A stretch of DNA of 64,000 bases from Perilla frutescens (GCA_026008535.1 BRKX01000006.1:42954664-43018663); one strand, 5' to 3'. Numbered from the stretch's first letter, positions 43,663 to 54,670 are shown. The notes: a model not told the origin generated them from the sequence alone. Numbers and translations: made by a program.

Positions 43663-43682
43663 TAAATTTCGGGATGAAATTT

Positions 43683-43699
43683 CTTTAAGGCGGGTAGGA
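43683..43699 (+). other. Polypurine tract of F
   Basis: CTTTAAGGCGGGTAGGA directly before the LTR TGTAACACC, with the upstream GGGATGAAATTT typical of Tekay-type elements. Confidence 0.85.
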
Positions 43700-44681
43700 T
43701 GTAACACCCCAAATTTTCAGATAGGGATTAAGAGAATTATTAACAATAATTAATTAGTTAAGGAAGAAATTTAATTAAGGATAATTAAGGTCAGATCTCA
43801 GTTATGACTTTAGGCGTCAGTTTTCGTGAAAATCGTCTTTTCAGAAAATGTGATCTTAACACTGTTATGGCCATTTGTGGTCTCGTTAGAAAGGTTTTAA
43901 CTCAAGGAGTGTGCTGGTGTTCTCATAATTTTATTCTGAAGTCATTTGAGTTCTCGGTAATGAAAATCGTATTTAAAAGTTGAATGAATAGTAACTTTTG
44001 CGTGCATTCGTGTTTTGAGAAATTTACGAAATCCTCCTCATTGATCCGAGTCTAGTTCTGTCAGGCCCCTCTTATGGGAAATGACTCAAGGATTCCGTTG
44101 GCATTCATGGATTTCCATTCTGAGGTCAATCGAACGCTCGGGAGCAAAATCTGTCAGTCTAAGTAAATAGTAAAAAGTAATTCCAAAATGGGAATCTTTG
44201 CTCGTCTTTCTTCAGACGACCCCGTCTTCTTCATAAATCAAGTTGGTTTACTAGTATTCGAGCCAATGAGTCCCCCGGTATTTTTAGATTTCATGTCTGA
44301 GGTCATTTGGACCTCGACATCGAATAAAGCAGCTTTTAACCGAACCCGGGGTAACTTTTGCAGTATTTCCGCACTACAATGGATTCCAAGCGAAGCCAAA
44401 GCTTCTCCTATAAATAAAGCATCACCCCCTTCACTTTTTCCACACCAAATTCACTCATTCCTCATTTCTAGAGAGGGAAATCTTGTGAGAGCCGAGAAAG
44501 TTCTGTCGAAGTGAAAAGCATTCTTCGTGACTGTTCTACAAGACGACGAGTGGAGTGGCGTGGAAGGGATACGGTGAGGGAATGTGCTAGAGGCGCCGTT
44601 TAGTCGTAGCATATGTCTCTGCCACCGTTGCGACTCGATGAGATGCCAAGCTAGTCACCTTCCTTCGACGCACCTAACCCC
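43700..44681 (+). repeat. 3' LTR of F, truncated
   Basis: Matches the first ~980 bp of the 5' LTR from TGTAACACCCC to CGACGCACCTAACCCC, then switches to SIRE-C. TATAAATA at 44409-44416 is a preserved core promoter motif that is decayed in the 5' copy. Confidence 0.93.
44409..44416 (+). promoter_or_regulatory. TATA box of the F 3' LTR
   Basis: TATAAATA about 710 bp into the LTR, between CTTCTCC and AAGCATCACCCCC. Confidence 0.55.
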
Positions 44682-44684
44682 TCC

Positions 44685-45963
44685 AACAATTCCACCAAAC
44701 TTAACTATGGAAGATACAGCTCCATGCGACAACCGAAAAGATATCATCCCTGCAAGAGGGATTCCTCACAATGGAGCCAGAGCTAATTACTTTCAAATGA
44801 CCTGCCCACCAATAGCTCAAGTCGAAGGAAATATAAGAGCCTACTCTCAAGGAGAGTCCGTGAAGAAATGGGCTGATGAAACCACGCAGAAGCACATGGC
44901 TCAACATTTTGCTCATGAGCTAACCGGTCATGAGGAGCTCTTCAACACCTTAACCAGGTATATCTACTGGTTTTTATGGAGGCACGTATACCAGTCAGAA
45001 CAGTTTCTATCATTGCTAGCCTTTCATGGAATGAGTTTCTGGAGGTGAGAAGAAGAATGGAGCCTATGGTGGACAGACAGTGAGAATGCTAGTATCACTA
45101 AAGGCAAACATCTCATGAGGCAGCTACAGCTGAGGAAAGAATGCTCAAATCCAGCTGAAGGATCAATGAAGGATGTGTTTGATGAACTGTGCAAAATTCA
45201 CTACTTAACGCTGCCAGTCATCACAACTGAACTGGAGCAAGAAAGGTGGTCGCATCCGCATTTTCAACACAAATGGCTATTCAATCAATTGATGAAGAGG
45301 TCACATCGCCATCAGCCTGAACAACAATCAGCTGCTACAAGCGACCGAACAATGAATCCAGTTGATGATCTCATCGATGAAGTGATAAGAGAACTTCACT
45401 CTGAGAAATCTCCTCTCAGAACTGAAGTCGAAATCAATGTCATTCCAGAAGATTCAGAAAAGTCAGTTGATCAAACTCGTCAGTTTGATAAGACAGTTGA
45501 GCCCTAAACAGTTATGTCACAAGGGCCAACTAGTGAGAAATAGAATGCCACACCCATTCCTCCAGTTGATCCAGTGATGGATAAAACTGATCAATCAACT
45601 GATCAGTCAGCTCAAAATAATCAGGCTGTCTGCCAACGCAATATGGAGACAGACGAGATTTCCCACACAGTCCCTTGCGAGGAACTTGTTGGAACTGAAG
45701 AAGGGGAGGAAGCGGACTCAAGAGCGGTCCAGTTCATGGTTCAACCCAGCAGTTCCATGGTCCAGCTCCCTCCACATTATGTGGAACTGATTGATTCCCT
45801 GCAGCAACAGGTTAAACTGCATACCGAGCAAATCAAGCAGCTACAAGCCCAACAAAGACTCCAGTTCGTTGAAACCGAGTCAGCTAGCAGCACCGAGGAT
45901 GATGATGAGGAGCCCACCGAGCCGCTGGCCAAAAGAAGAAAAACTGATCACAAGAAGGACTAG
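44685..45963 (+). pseudogene. SIRE-C accessory unit 1, C-terminal part
   Basis: Block III: DIIPARGIP, YFQMTCPP, VEGNIRAY. Block IV: LTRYIYWFLWRHVYQSEQF, LLAFHGMSFWR then TGA (45046, a likely CGA-to-TGA change), EEEWS. Then a segment ERWSHPHFQHKW that aligns with NIWKHPQVHQHW of copy A unit 1, which identifies it as unit 1. The tail is Gln-rich with a likely coiled coil (SLQQQVKLHTEQIKQLQAQQ, 45798-45857) and ends in the basic KRRKTDHKKD. Two more stops at 45505 (TAA) and 45541 (TAG); otherwise one frame over 1.27 kb. Blocks I and II are cut away. Confidence 0.78.
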
Positions 45964-46119
45964 AGGCTGATCACACTTAAAACATGATTAGAAAAGCCTT
46001 AAGTACACTTCTTGTTAATCAATTGTAATTATCTTTTGATTATATTTATAAAAGTTTATTTCTTTCTATTTTCAAATAAATGTCAAGCTTTACATTTATT
46101 TTGAAATTTTTGACCGTTG

Positions 46120-46337
46120 CAAATCAATGACACGTGTCAAGGTCATTAATTGCCAACGACCAAAAGAAATCAGAGGCTAGTACCATTTCAACCATCATAT
46201 CTATGAGCCTGTCCACACACTCATAAAAGTCTCTCTCTCTCAAGCCTCTCAAAAAGCCTCCTCATCCAAAGAGATCTAAAAATCTCTTTCTCTCTCAAAA
46301 GATCTTGAATACTCCAAAACTTCAGCCAAACTCAAAG
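46120..46337 (+). promoter_or_regulatory. Putative promoter of accessory unit 2
   Basis: The 12-bp palindrome TGACACGTGTCA (46128-46139), containing the G-box CACGTG, lies about 95 bp before a TATA-like CATAAAAG (46222-46229), which is 115 bp before the ATG at 46338. The leader is a CT-rich stretch (CTCTCTCTC) common in plant 5' UTRs. AATAAA at 46074 could end the unit 1 transcript. Confidence 0.55.
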
Positions 46338-48204
46338 ATGGCTGAATTATCCAGATCTTCAAACTCCTTCAAAAGCAAACTTATGAGAGATAAATTCCTT
46401 GACAGGCAGAAATTTCAATTGATTCTTGATGAATCAAAGAACCCAATCCTTCTGTCAAATCTTCAAAAAACAGGAGTTCTTCACTACCTGGAAACACCAC
46501 CAAAGTTTTTTAGACAAAATTGGGTGAGTGAATTTTTGCTTCAAGCAAAATTATCTGCAGATGGAAAGATGATATCTTCAGTGACTCAAGGAAGGATGTT
46601 ACACATCAATGAGAAAACAATTGCTGAAGTATTCCAACTTCCACAAGAAGGCTTATTCGTTCAAGATCTAAAGGAATCGGCAGAGTCGCACTGGAGAGAC
46701 TAGAAAGCCTCAACCTGCAACAATCAATTTAGTTTTACCACCGCTAAAACTGATCTCAAGTCTGAGTATGGAGTTCTACTTGATATAACTAACAAAATGA
46801 TGTTCAGAGCAATTGGCAGTCTAAGTCAACTCACTCAAGAGAGATACAAGGTTATGATTCACCTTGCTGAAGGAAGACAAGTAAACTGGGCAGAATTCGT
46901 CTTTCAACAATTCAAGCATCAAGTCATCAAGGCTGCAGACTCAAAGAAGTCTGGCAAGTTTGAGTCCAAGGTAGGACTTGTTCTAAGGATGAGCAAAATG
47001 CTGGAAGACCTGCTGAAGCTCTCAAATGATGAATCACTACCGGTTCTGATCTCCGACTAGATCCCCAAGAAAGGAACTGCTCATCTACAGTCCCTGAAGA
47101 AGAAGAGAAAAGGTAAGTCCAAGATGAGCAACCAAAGTTTGAGCAACTCAACTGCCAATGCCGTTCACTCTCCAAAATCAAAGAACGGATCACCAGTTGA
47201 TTTCCAGGTTTGCTCTGATCCAGATGAGCTTATTCCATTCATTGGAATACCCCATCCAAACTATGGAGCAGACTACTTCAGAGGCACATGCCCTCCGCTC
47301 CAGCTGACTGAAGAGAATATTCGCACTTTCTACAGTGGTGAATATGCAGTCAAAAATGCACAAAGGGAAGTAACCAATGTCCTTCTCACTCACTTCACTG
47401 TTGTTACACAACGTGATCAAGAGTTTTTTAAACAACTTCACCGATAATTCTATTGGTACAACTGGAGACATTCTATGTCTATCCAGTCTCACTTCTTGCT
47501 AATAGCCTTTCATGGTATGAGCTTCTGGCAAAGAGAAGAAACTTGGAGCATCAAATGGATAGGATCGTCAAATCCATTCCCTCCAACCATTGTGCAAGAT
47601 TCAGCACATCATGAATCACCGGATGGTCAACAAGATTCCACCAACCGCCTTACTGGCCGAATTCAAATCCAGATTCATGTTTCAAGCAGTTGCAACTGCA
47701 GGTCAACCAGTCAACTGCCCAACTGACTCACTTTATCATCAGTTGAACTGTGATAATCTATCAAGTCAATCAGCTGAGCCTTCACAACAAACTTCATCTG
47801 CTGACCCAAGGATAAAACCCCACCTATCCCACACTGCAGTCATAGCTTCTCAAAGGAATACAAGGCATAATGATGCAAGAGATAGTGACGATGAAGACAC
47901 TGCCACGTCACCAAATCTCCTATCCAAAGGCTATGTGACTCCATTGCTCACAACAAGCTCAAAAGGTGCGCAGTTGACCAAGAAAAATGATCAGTTACGG
48001 TCATCGCCAAAGGGAATCTCACACTCCCTTAGTCAAAAGATGAAGAGCTCGTCAGTTGAGATCCAGATTCATCTTCGCCAAGCCAAGAAGACGGAAAGGC
48101 CTGGACCATCAACCCACAAAACTGCATCTAAAGAAAGTAGTGCAGCTAGTCCAGCTAGGCCCTTCAAGAAGTGGAAATTGTCTACAGCAAAGCCGAACAA
48201 CTGA
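46338..48204 (+). pseudogene. SIRE-C accessory unit 2
   Basis: The ATG at 46338 opens MAELSRSSNSFKSK, just after the CT-rich leader. Block I: LQKTGVLHYLETPPKFF, WVSEFLLQAK, TIAEVFQLPQEG. Block II: LTQERYKVMIHLAEGRQVNW AEFVFQQFK. Block III: DELIPFIGIP, YGADYFRGTCPP, TEENIRTF. Block IV: FYWYNWRHSM, LLIAFHGMSFWQREETWSIK. Then after a frameshift near 47585 a Ser/Thr-rich tail ending in a basic FKKWKL. In-frame stops at 46701, 47058 and 47445. All four blocks are in the same order as in unit 1, so it is a paralogue of about 620 codons. Confidence 0.8.
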
Positions 48205-48526
48205 TCATACTGACTGATCAATTCAGTTGCAAGCCTTAACTGCAACCAGCTCAGCAATGACAACTGAGTATCAAAAACTCAACTACTCAACCAACTGCCA
48301 CATCATCAGTCAGTTGGACTGTATCCCAACTGACTAAGGAAAAGTTTTTTTTTAAAAAGCTTACCTTAACTATTTTATTACCGTAGAGATCATGAAATAT
48401 CTTATATTATATGTCAACGGTTACAATTTGAAATCGGGCTCAATATCACAAAGTTGTGATTAATATCTCTGCATGGATCTTAAAACCAACACTTCAAACA
48501 GGCAAAGAAAATATATTTTATTGCGC

Positions 48527-48876
48527 TATATATAGAAAGATCTGCAGAAAATATTTCGCTATTTATGGCAACTACCTCATTTTCAAAATGACTTCATCCC
48601 AGCCACACGATCATAAAGTCATTTAACCGATGAACGGCTGAGGTACATACATCATTAATTCAGCTAATCAACCATCAAATCGGATGGCTGATCAGCCAAG
48701 AAAAGCAATCAAGTACTCTCGATTCTTGCATGCATAAGATGCATAAATATGAGCAAGGGGATGAAGGCTCCGATCACTTGAAAATCTCTCTCTATCTTAC
48801 TCGATCGGTTGCTAAGCCTTCCCTCGCTCATCTCAACTCTTACATTTCTAAAACTAAATATCATTCTTTTGCAGAA
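48527..48876 (+). promoter_or_regulatory. Putative promoter of accessory unit 3
   Basis: TATATATA (48527-48534) lies 350 bp, and a second TATA-like CATAAATAT (48742-48750) about 130 bp, before the ATG at 48877. The leader again has CTCTCTCTAT near 48785. No perfect ACGT palindrome is present here. Weaker than the other two. Confidence 0.4.
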
Positions 48877-50465
48877 ATGAAGACTCCATTTTCCATGGTG
48901 GATATTAAAGCTCTTGAACACAAAATGAGAAAGGACAAGTCTCTAAATCTAGAGATGCTTAATGCACGTCTTGGCCCGGATATCTTTCAAAAGATTTATC
49001 GACCATTGGCAGCGACTGGATTGCTTCCCTTCTTGACACAGTTGCCGGTCAAGAACATACCTAACTACGTCGCCGAGTTCTACTACAATGCAACTATCAA
49101 CGGCGACAACATCATCTCCACAGTAAAGAATCAGGTGATCACAGTCATAAATGACACGATGATATCAACTCTACACCTCCTTGGCATAGGTGCGGACGTG
49201 ATGAACCTAAATCTGCCATCCAAACATGAGCTATGGAAAATTTGGAAGCTTTCTCATGTGCACCACAACGACAGTTCGCACAGATTAAAGGAGAGCTTGT
49301 AAAGTGATATTATCCAACTTCTGGATATCACCAGCCATATTGTCCATGGCAACTTCGAGATCGTTCATCTCTCTGAGATCAAGGCTCATATCACAACCGC
49401 CCTCTACTTTGGATGTCAAGCCGACTGGGCTTCCTACATCCTGACGCAACTGAGAACCAACGTTGAGAGAGCCACGTTTGATCCTTCAATTGGCACATTC
49501 TGAGAAAGAGTCGGCTTTATGAACCGCATAAGCCACATCATACAAAGCCAGTTAGATGAGATCATACCAACTGGCGAACTGCTTGGAAGACGGGACATGC
49601 TCCCCACAATATATTGCCATCCGACCCTAAAGCGCTCACACCCACAAGGGCCTTCCAGCTCAGATCGTGGAAAGGCGCCTTAGAAGCAACCGTCAGCTTT
49701 ACTGACGAAAGAGAACTGATACTGGAGAGTGCATCTCTTTTATGGCTGAGTGGTCAGCCCACAATATCAGCCAGCTCCCAACCTCCACCTTTAGTCCAAA
49801 ACGACTATATTGAGGTTGATTTTGAAGAGGTTCTCGACCACCAGCTCCGAAGCTGCTTTGGTCTCATTGAGGACTCCGACTCCTCCCTCTTCGCGCAATT
49901 GCGGCGGTACTTGCAGTATCATATTTGGCGCTTTCAACTGGATGAGTCAACTATGTTTCACCTCATCCATACCCGCGGCTCAGCCTTCTGGATCAGAGAG
50001 GGATCATGGAGTCGAAACTGGATGAATCATCCACTTTCCTCACCTCCAACGCTCTCGTAGATCATGGATTCAATGATAAAGTGACTCCAGCTTGGTATAC
50101 CCGCCGATGACCCTCTCCCCGACAATGAACCAACCAACTCCTCGTGCGCACCCGTCGTTGGTGATCCACCACTCCTTTCAACTGATGAAATCTTCACCAG
50201 CTTGGCCCCCATGAGCTTCAGAGATCAAGATATCTCTGATCCAGGTCAGTTCATGCCAACTGAAGATGCCTATGCATGGATTTCTCCGCCCATGCAAATA
50301 TCTTCAGTTCCTGCAGCTCATGATGATAATTTGGCAACCGCCTTCACTTTTCTGCCAAATTTGTCATTACCATCATGTGATCCTCTTCACCTTTTGGATG
50401 ATGCCAAAAGGGGGGAAGATGGACAATATGATGATGGGCAGTATGATGGATGCATGACTCTTTAG
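48877..50465 (+). pseudogene. SIRE-C accessory unit 3
   Basis: The ATG at 48877 opens MKTPFSMVDIKALEHK. Block I: GLLPFLTQLPVKNIPNYVAE FYYN, then NNIISTV-like and STLHLLGIG. Block II: HHNDSSHRLKESL, a stop (TAA, 49300), DWASYILTQL. A frameshift near 49610 leads to block IV: SSLFAQLRRYLQYHIWRFQL, SAFWIREGSWSRNWMNHPL. After stops near 50058 the tail DPLHLLDDAKRGEDGQYDDG ends at 50465. It aligns end to end with B unit 3. It diverges most from units 1 and 2 and lacks the TCPP motif. Function unknown. Confidence 0.78.
50406..50418 (+). other. Second polypurine tract-like copy inside unit 3
   Basis: AAAAGGGGGGAAG in the codons for DDAKRGED, at the position of AAAAAGGGGGAAA in B (28940-28952). Confidence 0.7.
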
Positions 50466-51086
50466 GACCAAATTCAAAGAGAAATTCATCATGAGGGAAA
50501 AGATCAGCTTTAGGGAGAAGCATAGACACTACAAGGAATCCAAAGAAGAGGAGAATCGAGCAGAAGGAAAAAGAGCAATTGGAGCAAAATTCAGGAAGTA
50601 GATTAGTAGTCTTAACTACTAACTCTTGAATCTCTTGAAGTTATGCCTTAAAATGAATATATAATACAAGTTTTGATCTTGATTTTGCTTCAAGCTTAAA
50701 TAGTTTGACATAATTCATTATTCCCTAATACTTCAGTCATGGTCTGATACTTGAATAAGAAGCATGAATAAGCCCAAATTGCTTTTAAAACTAACATGCT
50801 CTAATATTTGAACATGCTCTGATATTTGAATGATAAGCATGAATGACAATTGCTCTAAAAATTGAATAAAAAATCATGAGTCAATTTGTCTCAATATGCT
50901 ACGAATATGACATGCTCTGATATCTGAATGATAAGCATGAATGATAAATGCTCTAATAACTGAATAAAAATCATGAGCCAATTTGTCTCAATATGCTACG
51001 AATGTGCACTGACTGAAGGATTCTATTTAATGCATTTCCAAACCTTGCAGTTTTTCCATCATCATCAACAAAGTTTTGACATCATC
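50466..51086 (+). other. Untranslated stretch of SIRE-C before the 3' LTR
   Basis: No coding frame. It contains a tandem duplication of about 97 bp (50813-50910 and 50911-51006), starting CATGCTCTGATAT and ending CAATATGCTACGAAT. The duplication is not seen in B. The polypurine tract follows. Confidence 0.7.
50813..51006 (+). repeat. Two-copy ~97-bp tandem repeat
   Basis: Both copies contain GAATGATAAGCATGAATGA and ATCATGAGYCAATTTGTCTC with a few differences and one short length change. It lies 80-270 bp upstream of the polypurine tract. Confidence 0.85.
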
Positions 51087-51099
51087 AAAAAGGGGGAAA
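51087..51099 (+). other. Polypurine tract of SIRE-C
   Basis: AAAAAGGGGGAAA, one base before the LTR. Confidence 0.88.
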
Positions 51100-51435
51100 T
51101 TGTTAGGAAAAACTATCCAGGAACCCCTAGATCAGGTTTTGATGAGATGTCAAAATTATTAATGAAAAACTGACCAAAATTCAAGCTGTAGATCGAAGCT
51201 GATCAGCCCAGGGCATCATCGAAGAAGAACTCTAGAAGAGTCAAAGTCAACCAATCTGAAGAATGACCCACAAGTTGAAAGATATGTTATCCAGTCTAAA
51301 GTTCAACTTGGCTGAGGAATCATACCGATCAAAGCAAGCTGACAATCGAGTCAACTGAACTGAGGGAGAAAGGAGTTGACCAAAGATTGAAGAAGCTGAT
51401 AGAATATCAGTTTATGCCAGAGACTGACAGTAGCC

Positions 51436-51831
51436 AACTGGAACAATGGCCAATCTCAGCTGACAAGTCCAGAACTGCCAACTAGAGCAATGGTCAATCT
51501 CAGCTGACAAGCCCAGAACTGACAACTGGAGCAATGGTCAATCTCAGCTGACAAGCCCAGAACTGCCAACTGGAGCACTGGCCAATCTCAGCTGACAAGC
51601 CCAAAACTGTCAACTGGAGCAATGGCCAATCTTAGCTGACAAGCCCAAAACTGCCAACTGGAGCAATGGCCAATCTCAGCTGACAAGCCCAGAACTGCCA
51701 ACTGGAGCGATAGCCAGACTCAGCTGATAAGTCCAGAACTGCCATCTGGAGCAACAGGCAGACTCAGTTGACAAGCTCAGAACTGCCAGCTGGGACGATA
51801 ATGTGACTTAGCTAAGAAATCCAAAACTGCC
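51436..51831 (+). repeat. 44-bp tandem array, nine units, in SIRE-C LTR
   Basis: Unit AACTGGAGCAATGGCCAATC plus TCAGCTGACAAGCCCAGAAC plus TGCC. Units 1-6 differ by 0-4 bases, units 7-9 increasingly more. Each contains the palindrome TCAGCTGA or a variant. Nine units of exactly 44 bp account for the 396 bp. Confidence 0.92.
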
Positions 51832-52070
51832 AATTGAAATTCCAAACTGCCAAGAGAGCTGAAGCCAGAAGACTCCTGGAGTGTATTGCTTAAATCAGCG
51901 TATCTTTGAATAAATGATCCTTCAAAGATCCTGGAATTCAATGAAGATCGATTGGCAGAGTAACGGCTACTTCAACCAAATGATCCAAGCGATCATTTAA
52001 GACCACATGCCATTGATGAGCCAACAGAGCCACTGATCAAATGGACAATGGAGCTCAACGGTCATAAAAT

Positions 52071-52093
52071 CACTCCTCTATAAAAGACGGGTG
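52071..52093 (+). promoter_or_regulatory. TATA box in imperfect hairpin (SIRE-C LTR)
   Basis: CACTCCTCT (52071-52079) and AGACGGGTG (52085-52093) form seven Watson-Crick pairs, one G-T and one mismatch around ATAAA; TATAAAAG at 52079-52086. Confidence 0.6.
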
Positions 52094-52833
52094 AATCAGA
52101 GTTTTAAACACTTTTCGCAAACATAACCTCTTGCCAACCTTCACATATACAAGCAGAGCTTTTCTTTCTCCTTCCCACTCAAGCTCAAGTGCAATGTTTG
52201 ATAGAAACTACGAAAGTCAAACTGAGAAGAAGAATTCACTGAATCAAGACATCCAGCCAGCTGTTGATGAACCAGCCAGGGCAGCCTTCTCAGTTTTCAG
52301 CTATTCAAGATCAACTACTCATCTCAATCAAAGGAGCACATCAGTTGATACCCCCTTGTTCAAGACTAACCTCTTGAAGATCGAAATAGATCTAAAACCT
52401 TGTAAAGATGACAATAGCACCTACCTTTCTAGCGAGCAGTTAGGGACTTCAAGTGTGAGCCGTCAACCAGCTGAGGTAGCAAGCAGTTACCAGGTTCAGC
52501 TAACTGTCCTTCATTGTGTAATTTGTAAAAGAACTCAAGTTATATAGTGAAGTTGCCCTTCTGCGAAAGGAAGAGAGGACGTAGAAGTTTGAGACTGCGA
52601 ACCTCTATAAATCTCTTGTGTGTTGTACTTATTGATCATTGCATATCTCTAACTGCACACAACATCATACAAGCTGCACTCAAACTCTCTCAAATGATTA
52701 TCAAGTTGGTGCATAGATAAGTTTCTTCAAGCGAGTCAAAGGGCCCTATTTTTCCGCATCTAAAGTAAAAGTTTTTTTGAATTAGTTTATTCACCCCCCC
52801 TCTAAACTGATATTGACTCGCCCGGGACCAACA

Positions 52834-53431
52834 GTAGTGGACTTGATGGTTTTGTACTAATGTACATGATGATTTATTGTTTGAGGTTGAGCTATTGGCT
52901 CTTAATGATTCAATACTTTTGTGCTATTGAGATGCACTATTATTGTATATTTTATTCTTTTGAGACACACTAGTTGGAATCACCTGAGCGAGTGTGGAAA
53001 ACTGGCCATCTCTGGTGAAAGACACTATTTTTCTTTTATACTCATGAAAATCCAAGGTTATGGTGGCCAATTTTTTGTATCGCGGAATTTACTCGATTTA
53101 AGGATTGATGTAAGATATAGGGTGTATCTTGAGAATCCTTAAAGTTTAATTGTTTGACACACTTTTTGGTTTCATAGGTTGCCTTCTATATTAATAAGTG
53201 TCAATTCAAAATTTTATGATTATTGGTACTTATACATTAATTCTTGTCTTCCTCGGAATGTTTACTCTTCTTCTATTACATGTCATTTTGTGGGGGATTA
53301 TTGGAAATGGCAAGCAATCTTGGCTTGCTTTGTTCACTTTATTCTTCATCGCACATCAGATGAATTGTGGAGTTTTAGATGACAGACACTGGTATTCTTA
53401 AAAATCAATGCTTTGAGTATAAGTGGGAGAT
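52834..53431 (+). other. 3' untranslated internal remnant of copia H
   Basis: About 600 bp with only short frames, the longest 73 codons and not similar to anything I know. It is T-rich and leads into the polypurine tract, so it is most likely the untranslated region between pol and the 3' LTR. Confidence 0.55.
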
Positions 53432-54670
53432 TGTTGGGATTGTATACTAAAAGCATGTATTTATTGTATATAATTATTTCTCTTAAATTATGAATGAGAA
53501 TAATGTTCACATATTTTGCATTATTTTATATAATAAATAATGCAAATCATCTTATACTTAATATTATAGATAATATGGTGTGTGGAATGTGCACAAAAGA
53601 TCATATTATCGGTTCCTTATAAAGTATGAGAAGAGTTCACAACCTAGATGGAGTTAGACGAGCCATCGGTATAGTCATAGTGTGATTTGGAATTAGTTTA
53701 TCTTGGTTATGGAATTGTATTAGTGCACTTTTGTAATGTATTGAATTGGATCGCAACGAGATAATTCTTATGGACTAACAACACATAAGAATATAAATCT
53801 CAGATACTCATAACTCTTAATCATTGTATAATAGTAGACATGTATATTTTAATGTACATTAATTTAACCTATCAATGGGTGAGATTCTAATTAAAGAATC
53901 AATAAACCCAATAGATTGGGTAGTGGTATTTCTATATATGATGGGTTACTATTTATATAAGAAATTCGTGTCTCGGTGCACCGAGTTGATGATGTCCCCT
54001 GAGAAGCTCAAAAGGGATTATCATGTTAAATCTTGCAAGTGAATTTTTAATCTGATATGATAATAAAGGTTGAGTGGTACAACTCATGGATAAGCAATTA
54101 ATTAAATTGAGTTATCAGTATACTTAATTACCCAATGGACATTCAATATCTTAAACATGGGGAATTAATTGAGTCGAATGAGCCATATCTGTAATTATGG
54201 AATTGGGGAGGTAGTGCGATATTAATTCTTTAGTGGACTGAATTAATATTAATGGGCTTAAGTTATGTTCAGGCCGAAGATGGGGAACTTAAGGCTAGTT
54301 GGAAGTGCCCAAATTCTCCTTCAAAATTCCTATTGTAGCCCTATACATACCTTATAAAGGGAGACAAAAAAACCCTAGCCACCTTCATCATTATTTTTGA
54401 AAATTCCAAGGAATAGGGGGAAGATATTTTCGATCATGGTGTGTCGGGTTCTTCATCTCCAAGCTTCTACAAGGTCTAGAGGATTGTCACCCACATGACA
54501 TCTAGATCGAGGTTGGAACATATAACAAAAGATTGTGGAGTGGATAACATGAAGAATGGAGGAGCTGCAGATTTTATATCTACATCTTCTCAATGGTGTC
54601 TCTCTGATTGCAAGGTAATCCAATAATCTCAGTTTTCCGCTACGAATAAGATTTAGATTCGGTATTAACA
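53432..54670 (+). repeat. LTR of copia H (about 1239 bp)
   Basis: Starts TGTTGGGATTGTATACT, the same start as Copia-1, and has the ATGGTGTG...AAAGATCATAT and TATCTTAAACAT blocks in the same order. The likely end is TTTTCCGCTACG...GGTATTAACA at 54670; the next five bases are TGCAA. The end is less certain than the start. Confidence 0.75.
54350..54360 (+). promoter_or_regulatory. TATA box of copia H LTR
   Basis: CCTTATAAAGG is a short palindrome (CCTT/AAGG around ATA) with the TATA core TTATAAAG. Confidence 0.55.

Larger units (their letters stand above)
34446..44681 (+). mobile_element. Element F: Ty3/gypsy chromovirus, Tekay-like
   Basis: 5' LTR (34446-37725), tRNA-Met primer site, gag, RT-RNase H, integrase with a C-terminal chromodomain, polypurine tract (to 43699) and the first 982 bp of the 3' LTR, which is cut at 44681 by SIRE-C. 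In the first ~205 aligned bases I count about 16 differences between the LTRs, so it is an old insertion. It interrupts the RT of copia E. The chromodomain and the CTTTAAGGCGGGTAGGA tract point to the Tekay lineage. Confidence 0.92.
44682..52833 (+). mobile_element. SIRE-C: 3' end of a Sirevirus-like copia with three accessory genes
   Basis: Starts inside accessory unit 1, then has complete units 2 and 3 with spacers, a second polypurine-like tract, an untranslated stretch with a ~97-bp tandem duplication, the true polypurine tract and a 1733-bp 3' LTR. Gag-pol and the 5' LTR are missing. The breakpoint at 44682 falls in the F 3' LTR. This copy shows the full accessory region and is the key to the other two. 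Confidence 0.9.
51101..52833 (+). repeat. 3' LTR of SIRE-C (1733 bp)
   Basis: Starts TGTTAGGAAAAACTATCC and ends CCCGGGACCAACA. U3 holds a nine-unit 44-bp array (51436-51831), TATAAAAG at 52079-52086 and a transcribed part that matches B and D (ATCAGTTGATACC, GAAGATCGAAATAGATC). Confidence 0.92.
52834..54670 (+). mobile_element. Copia H: 3' end of a copia element with LTR
   Basis: Begins directly after the C LTR at 52834 with non-coding 3' sequence, followed by a polypurine tract (AAGTGGGAGA, 53421-53430) and one LTR. The pol genes are gone. LTR and tract relate it to Copia-1 and Copia-2. Confidence 0.8.

Noticed and set aside
44685..50465. Accessory units as retroviral envelope genes
   Set aside because: No signal peptide, hydrophobic membrane segment or furin-type site is visible, and the units are repeated with basic tails, which suggests soluble or nuclear proteins.
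51436..51831. 44-bp array considered as a CRISPR array or satellite
   Set aside because: Units are directly adjacent without unique spacers, it sits inside a plant LTR, and nine units are too few and too local for a satellite.
53179..53401. Hydrophobic short frames before the copia H LTR, as a membrane protein
   Set aside because: The hydrophobicity reflects T-rich codons in two overlapping frames; no conserved motif or start context.
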